Assembly: GCA_934746015.1 (NCBI GenBank)
Contig: CAKVEW010000016.1
Location: 1 to 64,000, forward strand
Direction of reading: 5' to 3'
Source of the DNA: an uncultured Clostridium sp.
Lineage (GTDB): Bacteria; Bacillota; Clostridia; Clostridiales; Clostridiaceae
Length of the DNA stretch: 64,000 bases
Shown: in pieces, positions 1 to 7,993 of the stretch
How the letters are laid out: every line of letters starts with the position of its first letter
How positions within the stretch are numbered: position 1 is the stretch's first letter
Translations under genes and position numbers: made by a program
The notes under the pieces: model-generated
What the model was told of the DNA's origin: nothing
Databases searched by the model: none
The model's input: the letters and a program-made list of their open reading frames with translations, nothing else

Positions 1-143
1 AAGAAAATAAATAATCATCAAATAATTATGCATTTTCATGTTGGAATTTTTCAACATTTTGATGTTGACATTTACAATTGCAAACCTCCCACTAACCTTT
101 TTATTCGATATATCCCACTGATAAACGGCGTATAAATGTTATC

Positions 144-629
144 TCATTCGTTTTTCTTATTCTCCGGTTTTGATATATCTTTTGCCAGTTTCCAAAACTC
201 TTCGTCATCGGACAATTCGTAAATCTTACCATTTGCCTGAAAATGATGTCCGTTAAAGGAAAACACATACTTCGCTCCGTCTTTTGCAACAAATACAAAA
301 ATATCATCGTAATCCGTAACCACAATACCTGTATCCTTTTTCACATGAATATCAAGAATAGCCTGCAATACGGCATTTATAACGGTAATGTCGGTTATCT
401 CATATTCTTCGGAAGTTTCCCGCAAACAACTATAACGAAGCAGGCTAGGTGTTTGCTTAACTTGCAACATTTTCTTTGTTGGCTCATCGCAAAATTCCAA
501 TAGATCATGCTTATTGGCAGAATATGTTTCCCCCAATTTTTCAACTCCGCAGGATGAAAGTAATACTTCGCTGCACAACAGACAACAAAACATAAACCCG
601 AACAGGCTATGTTTGATTTTAAGTGTCAT
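144..629 (-). CDS. Predicted lipoprotein, unknown function
   Basis: About 161 residues. The N-terminus is a lipoprotein signal: MTLKIKH, a hydrophobic run, then a lipobox ending LLSSC, so the mature protein should be lipid-anchored outside the membrane. I start at the internal ATG at 629 rather than at the longer open frame, because GGGAGCC sits just before it and the longer frame would run into the upstream gene. It follows the larger lipoprotein gene by 13 bases, so the two are probably co-transcribed. The rest is charged, with a YEITDITVIN segment and an acidic C-terminus. I recognise no family. G+C is higher than in the clostridial genes to the right, which suggests transfer. A real gene is likely; the function is not known. 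Confidence 0.7.
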   Translation of the reverse strand: MTLKIKHSLFGFMFCCLLCSEVLLSSCGVEKLGETYSANKHDLLEFCDEPTKKMLQVKQTPSLLRYSCLRETSEEYEITDITVINAVLQAILDIHVKKDTGIVVTDYDDIFVFVAKDGAKYVFSFNGHHFQANGKIYELSDDEEFWKLAKDISKPENKKNE

Positions 630-642
630 AGTTGGCTCCCTA

Positions 643-1782
643 TTATTCTTTTTCAATATAACCACTGATAGGTTGCGTATACATATTGTCATCAGTCACA
701 GGCTTATAGCGTTCACCGTCATAAATATCGCTCCAGCCGTTCGTTGCACGATAGATTTCGTTTGTTTCCGTATCGTAAACTCGTTCATATCCAAGCGTTG
801 AGTCGCTTTGCTTCTGGCTGATTATATCCTGACTTTTATTACGGCTTTCCCAGGAGGACATAATGCCGTCCATTACCTGATTGAAGTTCTGACTGATCTG
901 CATTGCCTGCGTTACCTTCTCATTGCTTGCCTGATTGGTTGCACTGACAAAGCTGTCGGAGTATTTGAGCGTTTTCATACATTCTGTAAGCAGACCTTCC
1001 CACTCGATGAATGTGTCCTTAGCGGCGGTAACTGCCATAATGTTATACGCCATATAATAGCCGCCATCCGCCTGCTGTATCTGATAATCGACAACAGGGC
1101 CTCCAGCGATTGCAACCTGCCCAAAATCCACCACCGAAGCCGCAAACATACCTTCTCCCTGTTTCCCGTTATCTGTAAAGGTAGCACGCAGAAGCTCGTC
1201 ACCCAAAGCATACGATTTCAAGCTGCTTGTTGATACAAAGCGGTCGGTTACCGTAAAGCTGTCAAACCTAGGAAATGTGTATCCAGAATAGCTCGGCTCT
1301 ACCTGTGAAACAAAATCCGTATATTGAGAAAACATTTGAAAAAATCCCTCTGTGGACGGGTTTTGCAACACGGCGGCATTGGCAAACAGTGCGGCCTGTG
1401 TATTGCCCATGCTGTAATTATATTGCCATGCTTCCTTACCTTCCTGACTGTGCAGCAGGCAATCTGCCTTGAGCAGTATAAACATTTGATTAAGTGGTTC
1501 GTTCGGATCATAAACACGTATGCTGTGATAGATATTTATTCCACCGCTTGTTACCTTCCAACCTTTCGGAATCATCAAACTGAAATCTTCTGTTTCGTAG
1601 CTTTCGGTCTGTGCTGCTTTAGCGGCTGTTTCGGTGACCTTTACGTTTTTTTCTCTTTGCTGCGTCTTGGTTCCGTCGCTGTTGACTGTTGTTTTCCCGT
1701 CACTGCTGCAGGCAGTAAGAGAAAGGAGCAAAACAGCAACGATCATTAAGGAAAGAAATTTCATTTTAGTTGTTTTAATCAT
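643..1782 (-). CDS. Predicted lipoprotein, about 379 aa, unknown function
   Basis: Starts MIKTTKMKFLSL with a hydrophobic stretch and a lipobox LTAC near residue 25, followed by a Ser/Thr/Lys-rich linker, so it should be a surface lipoprotein. AAGGAG lies nine bases before the ATG. The body (from about residue 60, containing FSLMIPKGWKV) resembles the general fold seen in PsbP/DUF-type lipoproteins that begin with a '-IPKGW-' strand, but I cannot name the family. The start codon overlaps the stop of a small upstream reading frame (ATGA), implying translational coupling. A second lipoprotein follows 13 bases downstream. Base composition is unlike the clostridial backbone. This is a real gene of unknown role, probably cargo of a mobile element. 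Confidence 0.75.
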   Translation of the reverse strand: MIKTTKMKFLSLMIVAVLLLSLTACSSDGKTTVNSDGTKTQQREKNVKVTETAAKAAQTESYETEDFSLMIPKGWKVTSGGINIYHSIRVYDPNEPLNQMFILLKADCLLHSQEGKEAWQYNYSMGNTQAALFANAAVLQNPSTEGFFQMFSQYTDFVSQVEPSYSGYTFPRFDSFTVTDRFVSTSSLKSYALGDELLRATFTDNGKQGEGMFAASVVDFGQVAIAGGPVVDYQIQQADGGYYMAYNIMAVTAAKDTFIEWEGLLTECMKTLKYSDSFVSATNQASNEKVTQAMQISQNFNQVMDGIMSSWESRNKSQDIISQKQSDSTLGYERVYDTETNEIYRATNGWSDIYDGERYKPVTDDNMYTQPISGYIEKE

Positions 1783-1955
1783 TTTCCCATACTCCTTTTC
1801 TGTGTTTTTAATAATTGGCAGATAATTTTTTCGTCTACATCTGCCGAAATCTTGATTTCATATGGCTTGTAGTCCTCGGCAATCGTTTCGGTAATCAGCA
1901 GTATGTATAATCCTTTGTGATACATATTGCTACGTAATACAAGTAAACTCATCAT
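1779..1955 (-). other. Small open frame coupled to the lipoprotein start; possibly a gene remnant
   Basis: A 58-codon frame begins at two adjacent ATGs and ends in a TGA that overlaps the ATG of the lipoprotein gene. The second half (LLITETIAEDYKPYEIKISA) reads like genuine protein. There is no good ribosome site. Its 5' part overlaps, in another frame, the decayed coding piece further upstream, so it may be the out-of-frame tail of a damaged gene rather than a peptide gene. It may still deliver ribosomes to the lipoprotein start. Confidence 0.35.
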
Positions 1956-2121
1956 AGTATTTTCTCAACAATTCCAACTTTTCTAACCGATAGCGATTTC
2001 TACCACCGTATCTCGACAGATATTCTGCCTTTATACAATCGCTCTTTGTAATTTGTTCTTCATGGCTTAAAAGATTATCCAGAATATCAGCAAAAACAAG
2101 CCGTTTTCTCCGTAGAAACGT
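1930..2121 (-). pseudogene. Decayed coding fragment
   Basis: An open stretch with protein-like composition (FADILDNLLSHEEQ, then RLEKLELLRKYYDEF) ends at a TAG but has no start codon or ribosome site. Another coding-like scrap ending SQYGMIYFEHTCQY lies further upstream, around 2190-2275, in a disconnected frame. Together they suggest one or more genes broken by frameshifts. I do not recognise the family. The neighbourhood (higher G+C, TnpV remnant at 4306-4413) points to remains of a mobile element. Confidence 0.4.
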
Positions 2122-2324
2122 TTAATATTGCTCTTAAAGTTTGCAAGTTCATTAAGGCTTTTTCTCCGTCCTTTTAGTATTGACAAGTATGCTCAAAGTA
2201 GATCATACCATATTGGGATTCTGCTGGAGCATATGGGCCGCTATTGGTAACGCCCTCAACTCTAAAAAGTTTACTATTCTCGATTAGCCACTACAAAACA
2301 AAATGTACTTATACATATTCATTA

Positions 2325-2352
2325 TAGCATATATAAACTTCTATATATGCTA
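2325..2352. promoter_or_regulatory. Perfect 11-bp inverted repeat upstream of the HTH regulator
   Basis: TAGCATATATA and TATATATGCTA flank a 6-base spacer (AACTTC). It lies about 110 bases before the regulator start, in the gap between the leftward lipoprotein genes and the rightward regulator. The arms and spacing fit a dimeric repressor site, possibly autoregulatory. No U-tract follows, so a terminator is less likely. The rest of 1783-2460 holds only the decayed fragments described separately. Confidence 0.4.
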
Positions 2353-2460
2353 TATTTCATAGGAGTCATATGCCAATTTTGAAATTTTATTATAAAGCCT
2401 TTTTTTATTCCGAATTATGTTGTAAAATGATCTTGCAAATAACTTTAGCGAGGTATTTTC

Positions 2461-4203
2461 ATGAAATTCTGCGAAAAACTTAATGAATATATTACACAGC
2501 TTTCCTGTACAGCAAAGGAGCTTTGCAATTTATCCGGTATATCGGCGGCAACCTTCAGCCGATACAGAAGAGGAAATCGTGTGCCAGAGCTTGGCACGGA
2601 TGCTTTTGAAAACCTCTGCAACGCCATTAACAAAATCGCAATTCAAAAAGGCATGTCGGATATTACCGCCGAAGCCGTAAAAAACGAGTTTTCCTCTTGC
2701 GAGGATTTTATTTCTACCGATAAAGAGATTCTTCGGCAAAACTTTAACTCACTTATTACTACTCTTAACATTAATTTAAATAGGCTGTGCAGACACACAA
2801 GTTACGATGTTTCGACCATTTTCCGCATTCGCAACGGAACAAGAAAGCCAGCCGACTCTGAGCAGTTTGCTACTACCATTGCCTCTTTTATCTCAAGAGA
2901 GATGAAAGCTTCCTCCGAACTTATGGTGCTGGCGGAATTGATCAACTGCAATGCCGAAGATATAGTTGACTCATCGGTACGGTATACAAAGCTACGAAAC
3001 TGGCTGCTTAAAAAACAATCGCCAAAGGTAGAAAACAGCGGCATTGCAAGCTTCCTAAATAAACTGGATGAATTCGATTTGAACGAATATATTAAAGCAA
3101 TCCATTTTGACGAGTTAAAAGTGCCGACCTTGCCCTTTCAAATTTCTTCATCTAAAGCATACTTCGGTCTGAAGGAAATGATGGAAAGCGAACTTGATTT
3201 TTTGAAAGCTACCGTCCTTTCCAAATCAATGCAACCTGTAACAATGTACAGCGATATGCCGATGACAGAAATGGCAAAGGACCCAGACTTTCCTAAAAAG
3301 TGGATGTTTGGTATGGCAATGTTACTAAAAAAGGGGTTGCATCTGAATCAGATACACAATTTGGACCGTTCCTTTGACGATATGATGTTAGGTCTTGAAA
3401 GCTGGATACCGATGTATATGACAGGGCAGATTTCGCCATATTACCTAAAAAATGTGCAGAACAATGTTTTTCTGCATTTTTTAAAGGTATCGGGTGCTGC
3501 AGCTCTTTCGGGAGAAGCCATTGCAGGATACCACAGCTATGGGAAGTATTATCTGACAAAGTCCAAAAAAGAAGTTGAATACTACACAAAACGGGCGCAG
3601 GAGCTGCTTTCTAACGCATATCCACTGATGGACATTTACCGCAGCGACAGAGAGAACGAACTTAACGCCTTTCTGCTTGCCGATTCTGTCAAACCCGGCA
3701 TGCGAAGAAGTATTTTATCTACGCTTCCGCTATATACTATAAGTGAGGAGATTTTAACAGACATTCTCAAAAATCATAATGTTTCAGATAATGAACGGCA
3801 AAGCATTCTCAAACACGCTACGGCACAACGGCAGAGAGTAGAAACCATACTCAAAACGGAAAGTATGGAGGATGAGATTTCAAATATCACACAGAAGGAA
3901 TTTGCAGACTGCCCATTGACTCTTGACCTTTCCGGCGTATTCTGCGAAACGGATGTCCCATACAACTATGATGAATATCTTGTTCACTTGAAGGAAACAG
4001 AAGAATTTGCTAATGCTCATCCGAACTACACGTTTAAAAAGACCTCGGCACACGCCTTTCGGAATTTGCAGATACGCATCCATGAGGAACAATGGGCAAT
4101 GATATCCAAAGGCAAAGCACCAGCAATTCATTTTGTAATCCGACACCCAAAACTGCGTGGTGCAATAGAAAACTTTATTCCACCTGTAGTGGAGGAAAAC
4201 TGA
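2461..4203 (+). CDS. Large HTH regulator with two XRE-like HTH segments
   Basis: 580 residues. The N-terminus (about 5-45: LNEYITQLSCTAKELC then ATFSRYRRGNRVPE) is a classic XRE/Cro helix-turn-helix. A second similar segment lies at about 95-135 (LNINLNRLCRH, then VSTIFRIRNGTRKPA), so DNA binding may be by a tandem HTH. The remaining ~430 residues are helical, without transmembrane segments, and match no family I can name; they may be a sensor or TPR-like domain. AGCGAGG precedes the ATG. A strong terminator follows directly. It is divergent from the lipoprotein genes and may control them. Codon use is richer in G+C than in the clostridial genes downstream, consistent with horizontal acquisition. 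Confident as a gene and DNA-binding protein, not about its target. Confidence 0.8.
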   Translation: MKFCEKLNEYITQLSCTAKELCNLSGISAATFSRYRRGNRVPELGTDAFENLCNAINKIAIQKGMSDITAEAVKNEFSSCEDFISTDKEILRQNFNSLITTLNINLNRLCRHTSYDVSTIFRIRNGTRKPADSEQFATTIASFISREMKASSELMVLAELINCNAEDIVDSSVRYTKLRNWLLKKQSPKVENSGIASFLNKLDEFDLNEYIKAIHFDELKVPTLPFQISSSKAYFGLKEMMESELDFLKATVLSKSMQPVTMYSDMPMTEMAKDPDFPKKWMFGMAMLLKKGLHLNQIHNLDRSFDDMMLGLESWIPMYMTGQISPYYLKNVQNNVFLHFLKVSGAAALSGEAIAGYHSYGKYYLTKSKKEVEYYTKRAQELLSNAYPLMDIYRSDRENELNAFLLADSVKPGMRRSILSTLPLYTISEEILTDILKNHNVSDNERQSILKHATAQRQRVETILKTESMEDEISNITQKEFADCPLTLDLSGVFCETDVPYNYDEYLVHLKETEEFANAHPNYTFKKTSAHAFRNLQIRIHEEQWAMISKGKAPAIHFVIRHPKLRGAIENFIPPVVEEN

Positions 4204-4211
4204 ATGCATAA

Positions 4212-4250
4212 AAAGACGGCGGAGAGAGTGATTTTACTCCCGCCGCCTTT
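4212..4250 (+). terminator. Terminator of the HTH regulator gene
   Basis: A GC-rich stem CGGCGG / CCGCCG with outer AAAG/CTTT pairing closes a loop containing ATTTTA, starting about 10 bases after the stop codon. It ends in CTTTCT rather than a long U-run. The GC-rich stem is unlike the AT-rich clostridial terminators elsewhere in the window. Confidence 0.65.
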
Positions 4251-4305
4251 CTAATGCTCAAGTGTAGATAATTTCAACATTTACAATCTTCGACAGCACC
4301 ACCAG

Positions 4306-4413
4306 GTGATTTATACCAACCTTTTGACGAGTAGAAAGTTGAACAGTTACCTTGCTGACATCCACAGGAAGGCACAGGAAATGTTCTCTCGGCTGGTGAA
4401 ACAGCTTGACTAA
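4306..4413 (+). pseudogene. tnpV: TnpV C-terminal remnant (transposon-encoded protein)
   Basis: Reading into the TAA at 4411, the frame gives LLTSRKLNSYLADI followed by HRKAQEMFSRLVKQLD. This matches my recollection of the C-terminal half of TnpV-type proteins carried by Firmicute transposons and integrative elements. There is no start codon, and the conserved tail after this block is missing, so it is a fragment. It is the clearest sign that 1-4460 derives from a mobile element. Confidence 0.6.
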
Positions 4414-4432
4414 GCAGAAAGTATAACTGAAT

Positions 4433-4458
4433 GAGAGGACTTCCTTACGAAGCCTCTC
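4433..4458. terminator. Hairpin after the TnpV remnant
   Basis: GAGAGG pairs with CCTCTC around an inner CTTC/GAAG stem, followed some bases later by TTTCTTTTTATT. It may terminate transcription from the left and marks the approximate boundary of the higher-G+C block. The rest of 4459-4528 shows nothing clear. Confidence 0.45.
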
Positions 4459-4528
4459 CCTTCAGGGATTTCTTTTTATTAATACCCTATTTCAAATAAT
4501 TCTTGCAATAGCTAGTATTAAGGAAAAA

Positions 4529-6304
4529 CTAAATTACATTATATTCTTTTAACAATTTTTCAATATCTGTTCCTTCTATCTTCTTTAATGCTTCTTTAAC
4601 TGCAATCTTTTCAGCCAACTTCATATTCATATCAGTAGCAGGTTTTCCATCTCTAAGCTTAACTGTTGCATTTAGCAAATCTCTAACATCAAATGTGCTA
4701 CCCCACACTTCAGGTACACCACGATCCACATTAAGTAATGTATAAACTGCTTCCATACCAGTTCTCATTGAATATTCAGTTGTAAATATAGTATCTCTTG
4801 GTGTTTCTGCAAACTGTCCAAGGAATGCAAAATTCACAGCACCTTCTGGTACTACATTAGGTCTATCTCCAGCTGCACGTGGCATAAAGAATGCAGTAAT
4901 ATATGGCATCATACATGGAATAGTGTTTGCACTATTAGTTGCTAATTCTTCAATTTCAGATTCTGGCACTCCAAGATGATATAACCATTCCATACAAATT
5001 TCCTTACCTGTACAATCTCTCATAGGCTTCTTTACATAGTTACCTGGCTTATCGCTAAATAAACCATAAATCCATCCAACAAGCTGATCTTTTGGCTGTG
5101 TCCTAAATTGTGGTTGTCTATTAAATGTCCAGCTTAATAACCAATTAGAATCTTTTACAGTAACAATTCCACCTGTTACAACTTTACCAGAGAATGGGTC
5201 CCTCTTACAGATATTCTTAATATATGGAACAATTTTTTGATCTAATGTAGTAACTGTAGCACTCATCCAATTAGACTTCTCTGGATCATAACAGAATTTA
5301 TCTGGGTTACCAAAGGAAGGATCTTGAGCTGCAATTTTTCTCCACATATCCCAGCCACCGCCTGGTTTAATATCAGGATTAAATACAGCTGGTTCATTTT
5401 GTGAACCAAGACTAGAATTTTCTACACATCCACCATTTGTAATAAATACAAGATCATTTTCAGTAAGTCCAACATACTCTGTTTTTCCATCTACTAAAAG
5501 TTCTATTTTCTTAGCTAATTTTCTTCCAGGTTTTATATCAAATTCTACATTCACAACCTTGGTGTTGTAATGGAACTGTACATTGAAACCTTCCAAATAT
5601 TTAATCATAGGAAGAATCATTGATTCATATTGATTATATTTAGTAAAACGAAGTGCCTTGAAATCTGGCAAGCCACCAATGTGATGAATATAACGTCTGA
5701 TGTATAATTTCATTTCTAAAGCACTATGCCAATTTTCAAATGCAAACATTGTTCTCCAATATAACCAGAAGTTTGACTTCAATACTTCATCATCAAAGAA
5801 GTCTGTTATCTTCTTGTCATATAAATCTTCGTCTGGTGTGAAGAATAAATGCATAATTTCCATAGCACCTTTATCTGATATATCAAATTTTCCATCTGTA
5901 TGTGCATCTTCACCACGATTTATTGTAGCACGACATAAAGAATAATTTGGATCCTTTTTATTTAGCCAATAATATTCATCTAGAACACTAACACCTTCTG
6001 TTTCAATTGATGGGATAGAGTGGAATAAATCCCACATTACTTCGAAGTGATTATCCATTTCTCTTCCACCACGCATTACATATCCAAGGCCTGAATACTC
6101 AAATCCATCACAGGCACCACCTGGAATAGCATCTTTTTCAAAGATGTGAATATGTTCTCCTTTCATCTGTCCATCACGTACTAAATAACAAGCTGCTGTT
6201 AATGCAGCAAGCCCAGTACCAACAATATATGCTGATTTATGGTCTACTCCTTCTGGTTTTTGTGGTCTTGCAAAAGCTTCATAATTTCCACTTGAATAAT
6301 ACAT
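4529..6304 (-). CDS. ohyA: Oleate hydratase (FAD-dependent fatty acid hydratase, MCRA family)
   Basis: 591 residues, the usual length for the myosin-cross-reactive-antigen family. It adds water to the cis-9 double bond of oleate or linoleate to give 10-hydroxy fatty acids (EC 4.2.1.53), detoxifying unsaturated fatty acids; FAD is structural. A dinucleotide-binding motif YIVGTGLAALTAA is at about 26-38. The catalytic signature RGGREMDNHF places Glu82, and KLYIRRY places Tyr201, the same numbers as the proposed catalytic pair of the staphylococcal enzyme as I remember it. The C-terminal region LLNATVKLRDG is also typical. A TetR regulator lies just upstream on the same strand behind its own terminator and is a natural candidate regulator. 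Function assignment is secure; in vivo substrate is inferred. Confidence 0.95.
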   Translation of the reverse strand: MYYSSGNYEAFARPQKPEGVDHKSAYIVGTGLAALTAACYLVRDGQMKGEHIHIFEKDAIPGGACDGFEYSGLGYVMRGGREMDNHFEVMWDLFHSIPSIETEGVSVLDEYYWLNKKDPNYSLCRATINRGEDAHTDGKFDISDKGAMEIMHLFFTPDEDLYDKKITDFFDDEVLKSNFWLYWRTMFAFENWHSALEMKLYIRRYIHHIGGLPDFKALRFTKYNQYESMILPMIKYLEGFNVQFHYNTKVVNVEFDIKPGRKLAKKIELLVDGKTEYVGLTENDLVFITNGGCVENSSLGSQNEPAVFNPDIKPGGGWDMWRKIAAQDPSFGNPDKFCYDPEKSNWMSATVTTLDQKIVPYIKNICKRDPFSGKVVTGGIVTVKDSNWLLSWTFNRQPQFRTQPKDQLVGWIYGLFSDKPGNYVKKPMRDCTGKEICMEWLYHLGVPESEIEELATNSANTIPCMMPYITAFFMPRAAGDRPNVVPEGAVNFAFLGQFAETPRDTIFTTEYSMRTGMEAVYTLLNVDRGVPEVWGSTFDVRDLLNATVKLRDGKPATDMNMKLAEKIAVKEALKKIEGTDIEKLLKEYNVI

Positions 6305-6392
6305 ATCTAAATTCCCCCATTCAATAGTTTTATTTACTAAATTTATCTTACTAACATTAATATATAATTTTATTTATTACTCCACCATCAGC

Positions 6393-6436
6393 AAAAAAGT
6401 CTCCATGATAAAAGTTTTATCATGGAGACTTTTTTG
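6393..6436. terminator. Bidirectional terminator between tetR and ohyA
   Basis: A perfect palindrome around a central G: AGTCTCCATGATAAAA and its complement, flanked by A6 on one side and T6 on the other. It terminates the TetR gene and insulates ohyA. Confidence 0.85.
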
Positions 6437-6456
6437 TATAATTTTTAATCATTTCA

Positions 6457-7029
6457 TTAATTTTGTTTAATTTTATCAGTTCGATAATTCTCTAAGGCAT
6501 TTAAAACATTACCTTGCATCAACAAAGTAAGTTCTTTAATAATTTCTTTTGGATCTTCTTTCATATCATTCTTAATCCAGTTAAGAACTAATCCTACAAA
6601 GGAATACTTATAAAAATCAGCTATAAAACACTTGTCCTTTTCTCTAACAGGTATTCCTTTTGACATTTCTTCTACAACATCTATAAGCAACTGATATGTT
6701 AACTTATATAAGTAATTCTCAATGTGCTCACGACTTAGAGAGTTATATACATTCATTACAAATGGTCTGTTATTACTCACTTCCATAAAAATATTATAAA
6801 AACCTTCTTGCCATGTTTCATAGGTCTTTTTACCCTCTAATACTTTAGCTGCATCTTCTTCGCATGCCCACTCAATCAACTCAAAAATATCCTGAAAATG
6901 ATAATAAAATGTCATGCGATTCACGCCACATTCTTCAGTAATATCGCTGATTGTAATCTTATTTAACGGTTTTTTTAATAATAATTTCTTTAAGGAGGCT
7001 ACCATAGCTCTTTTTGTTATCTGTGACAT
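6457..7029 (-). CDS. TetR/AcrR family transcriptional regulator
   Basis: 190 residues. The N-terminal TetR HTH is clear: LNKITISDITEECGVNRMTFYYHF at about 22-45. The C-terminal half resembles the TetR_C_8 (DhaS-like) ligand domain, with aromatic-rich helices and a basic tail. GAGGGG precedes the ATG. It lies directly upstream of oleate hydratase on the same strand, so regulation of ohyA in response to a fatty acid or other hydrophobic ligand is plausible, but this rests on position only. A bidirectional terminator separates the two genes. Confidence 0.88.
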   Translation of the reverse strand: MSQITKRAMVASLKKLLLKKPLNKITISDITEECGVNRMTFYYHFQDIFELIEWACEEDAAKVLEGKKTYETWQEGFYNIFMEVSNNRPFVMNVYNSLSREHIENYLYKLTYQLLIDVVEEMSKGIPVREKDKCFIADFYKYSFVGLVLNWIKNDMKEDPKEIIKELTLLMQGNVLNALENYRTDKIKQN

Positions 7030-7152
7030 CCCATTACCCCTCTTTCCTAATCTTTGAAATTATTATATCATTTTTCTCATAATACTATCTATAAAATCAT
7101 TATCATATACTTAATACTTTTTACAAAGCAAGTTATTTTTATTAAAACAAAA

Positions 7153-7185
7153 AATAGCAAATAGTCATTTCGACTATCTGCTATT
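7153..7185 (-). terminator. Terminator of the cupin/CMD transcript
   Basis: On the minus strand AATAGCAGATAGTC pairs with GACTATTTGCTATT around GAAAT, followed by a T-run. It closes the leftward transcript that ends with the carboxymuconolactone-decarboxylase-like gene. Confidence 0.85.
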
Positions 7186-7218
7186 GCATACTTAATTTAT
7201 ATCTTTCTGTAACTTACA

Positions 7219-7545
7219 CTAATTTTCTTCGCTATATACTTCCTTTGCCATACGGAATGCCGCCCATGCCTTTGGCCATCCAGCATAAAATGCTGCATGT
7301 GTGAGAATTTCAGCAATTTCTTCCTTAGTCACACCATGATTTTTAGCATTTTGAATATGAAATTTTAAAGAACTATCAAGTACTCCACTTGACATAAGTG
7401 CAACTACTGTTATTATACTTCTATCTCTTGCTGAAAGTTCAGCTTCTCTTGCCCACACCTCTCCAAAAAGTATATCATCATTAAGTTCTGCAAATTTTGG
7501 TGCAAATTCTCCAAGTGCATCTCTACCTGCTGTTACCTTCTCCAT
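7219..7545 (-). CDS. Carboxymuconolactone decarboxylase (CMD/AhpD-like) family protein
   Basis: 108 residues, one CMD domain. The region RSIITVVALMSSG to ILTHAAFYAGWPKAW (about 42-93) is typical of the PcaC-like branch. The CxxC pair of AhpD-type peroxidoreductases is absent, so thiol peroxidase activity is unlikely. In clostridia and lactobacilli such small CMD proteins commonly travel with cupins, flavodoxins and LysR regulators, as here, and their real substrate is unknown. The gene follows the cupin gene by about 23 bases with GGGAGG before the ATG, and a terminator comes right after it. Confidence 0.88.
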   Translation of the reverse strand: MEKVTAGRDALGEFAPKFAELNDDILFGEVWAREAELSARDRSIITVVALMSSGVLDSSLKFHIQNAKNHGVTKEEIAEILTHAAFYAGWPKAWAAFRMAKEVYSEEN

Positions 7546-7568
7546 ATTAAAAACCTCCCTATAAATCT

Positions 7569-7976
7569 TTATTTTAGCTTACCATATTCTTCATCCGAAA
7601 CGGCTTCACACCATTCATTTCTTCCATTTTCACCTGGAACTTCTATAGCCAGATGTTGGAACCAACTATCAGGGGCTGCCCCATGCCAATGTTTCACACC
7701 AGCTTTAATATTTACAACATCTCCAGGATGTAATTCTCTTGCATCTTTTCCCCATTCTTGATAATATCCACGTCCCGCTGTTACAAGTAAAATCTGTCCG
7801 CCACCTTTATCTGCATGATGTATATGCCAGTGATTACGGCATCCTGGCTCAAAGGTTACATTTCCAACTACCACTTGTTCAAGTGATAGCATATTCAAAT
7901 AACTTTTTCCATCAAAGTATTGTGAATATGCATCATTAGCTTCCCCTACTGAAAATACACTTAATTTATCTTTCAT
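7569..7976 (-). CDS. Cupin domain protein
   Basis: 135 residues with a single double-stranded beta-helix. Metal-ligand motifs are visible: RNHWHIHHAD at about 47-56 (motif 1, with several His) and GVKHWHGAAP at about 92-101 (motif 2), with HPGDVV between. It probably binds a divalent metal and may act as an isomerase, decarboxylase or sensor on a small substrate. It sits between the iron alcohol dehydrogenase and the CMD gene, which supports one shared redox or detoxification operon. The specific reaction is not deducible. Confidence 0.88.
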   Translation of the reverse strand: MKDKLSVFSVGEANDAYSQYFDGKSYLNMLSLEQVVVGNVTFEPGCRNHWHIHHADKGGGQILLVTAGRGYYQEWGKDARELHPGDVVNIKAGVKHWHGAAPDSWFQHLAIEVPGENGRNEWCEAVSDEEYGKLK

Positions 7977-7993
7977 TAAATAGCCCCCTTTAA

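Noticed and set aside
808..1749. Plus-strand frames opposite the large lipoprotein gene
   Set aside because: Cys-rich antisense shadows without ribosome sites; the minus-strand frame has a signal peptide and a ribosome site.
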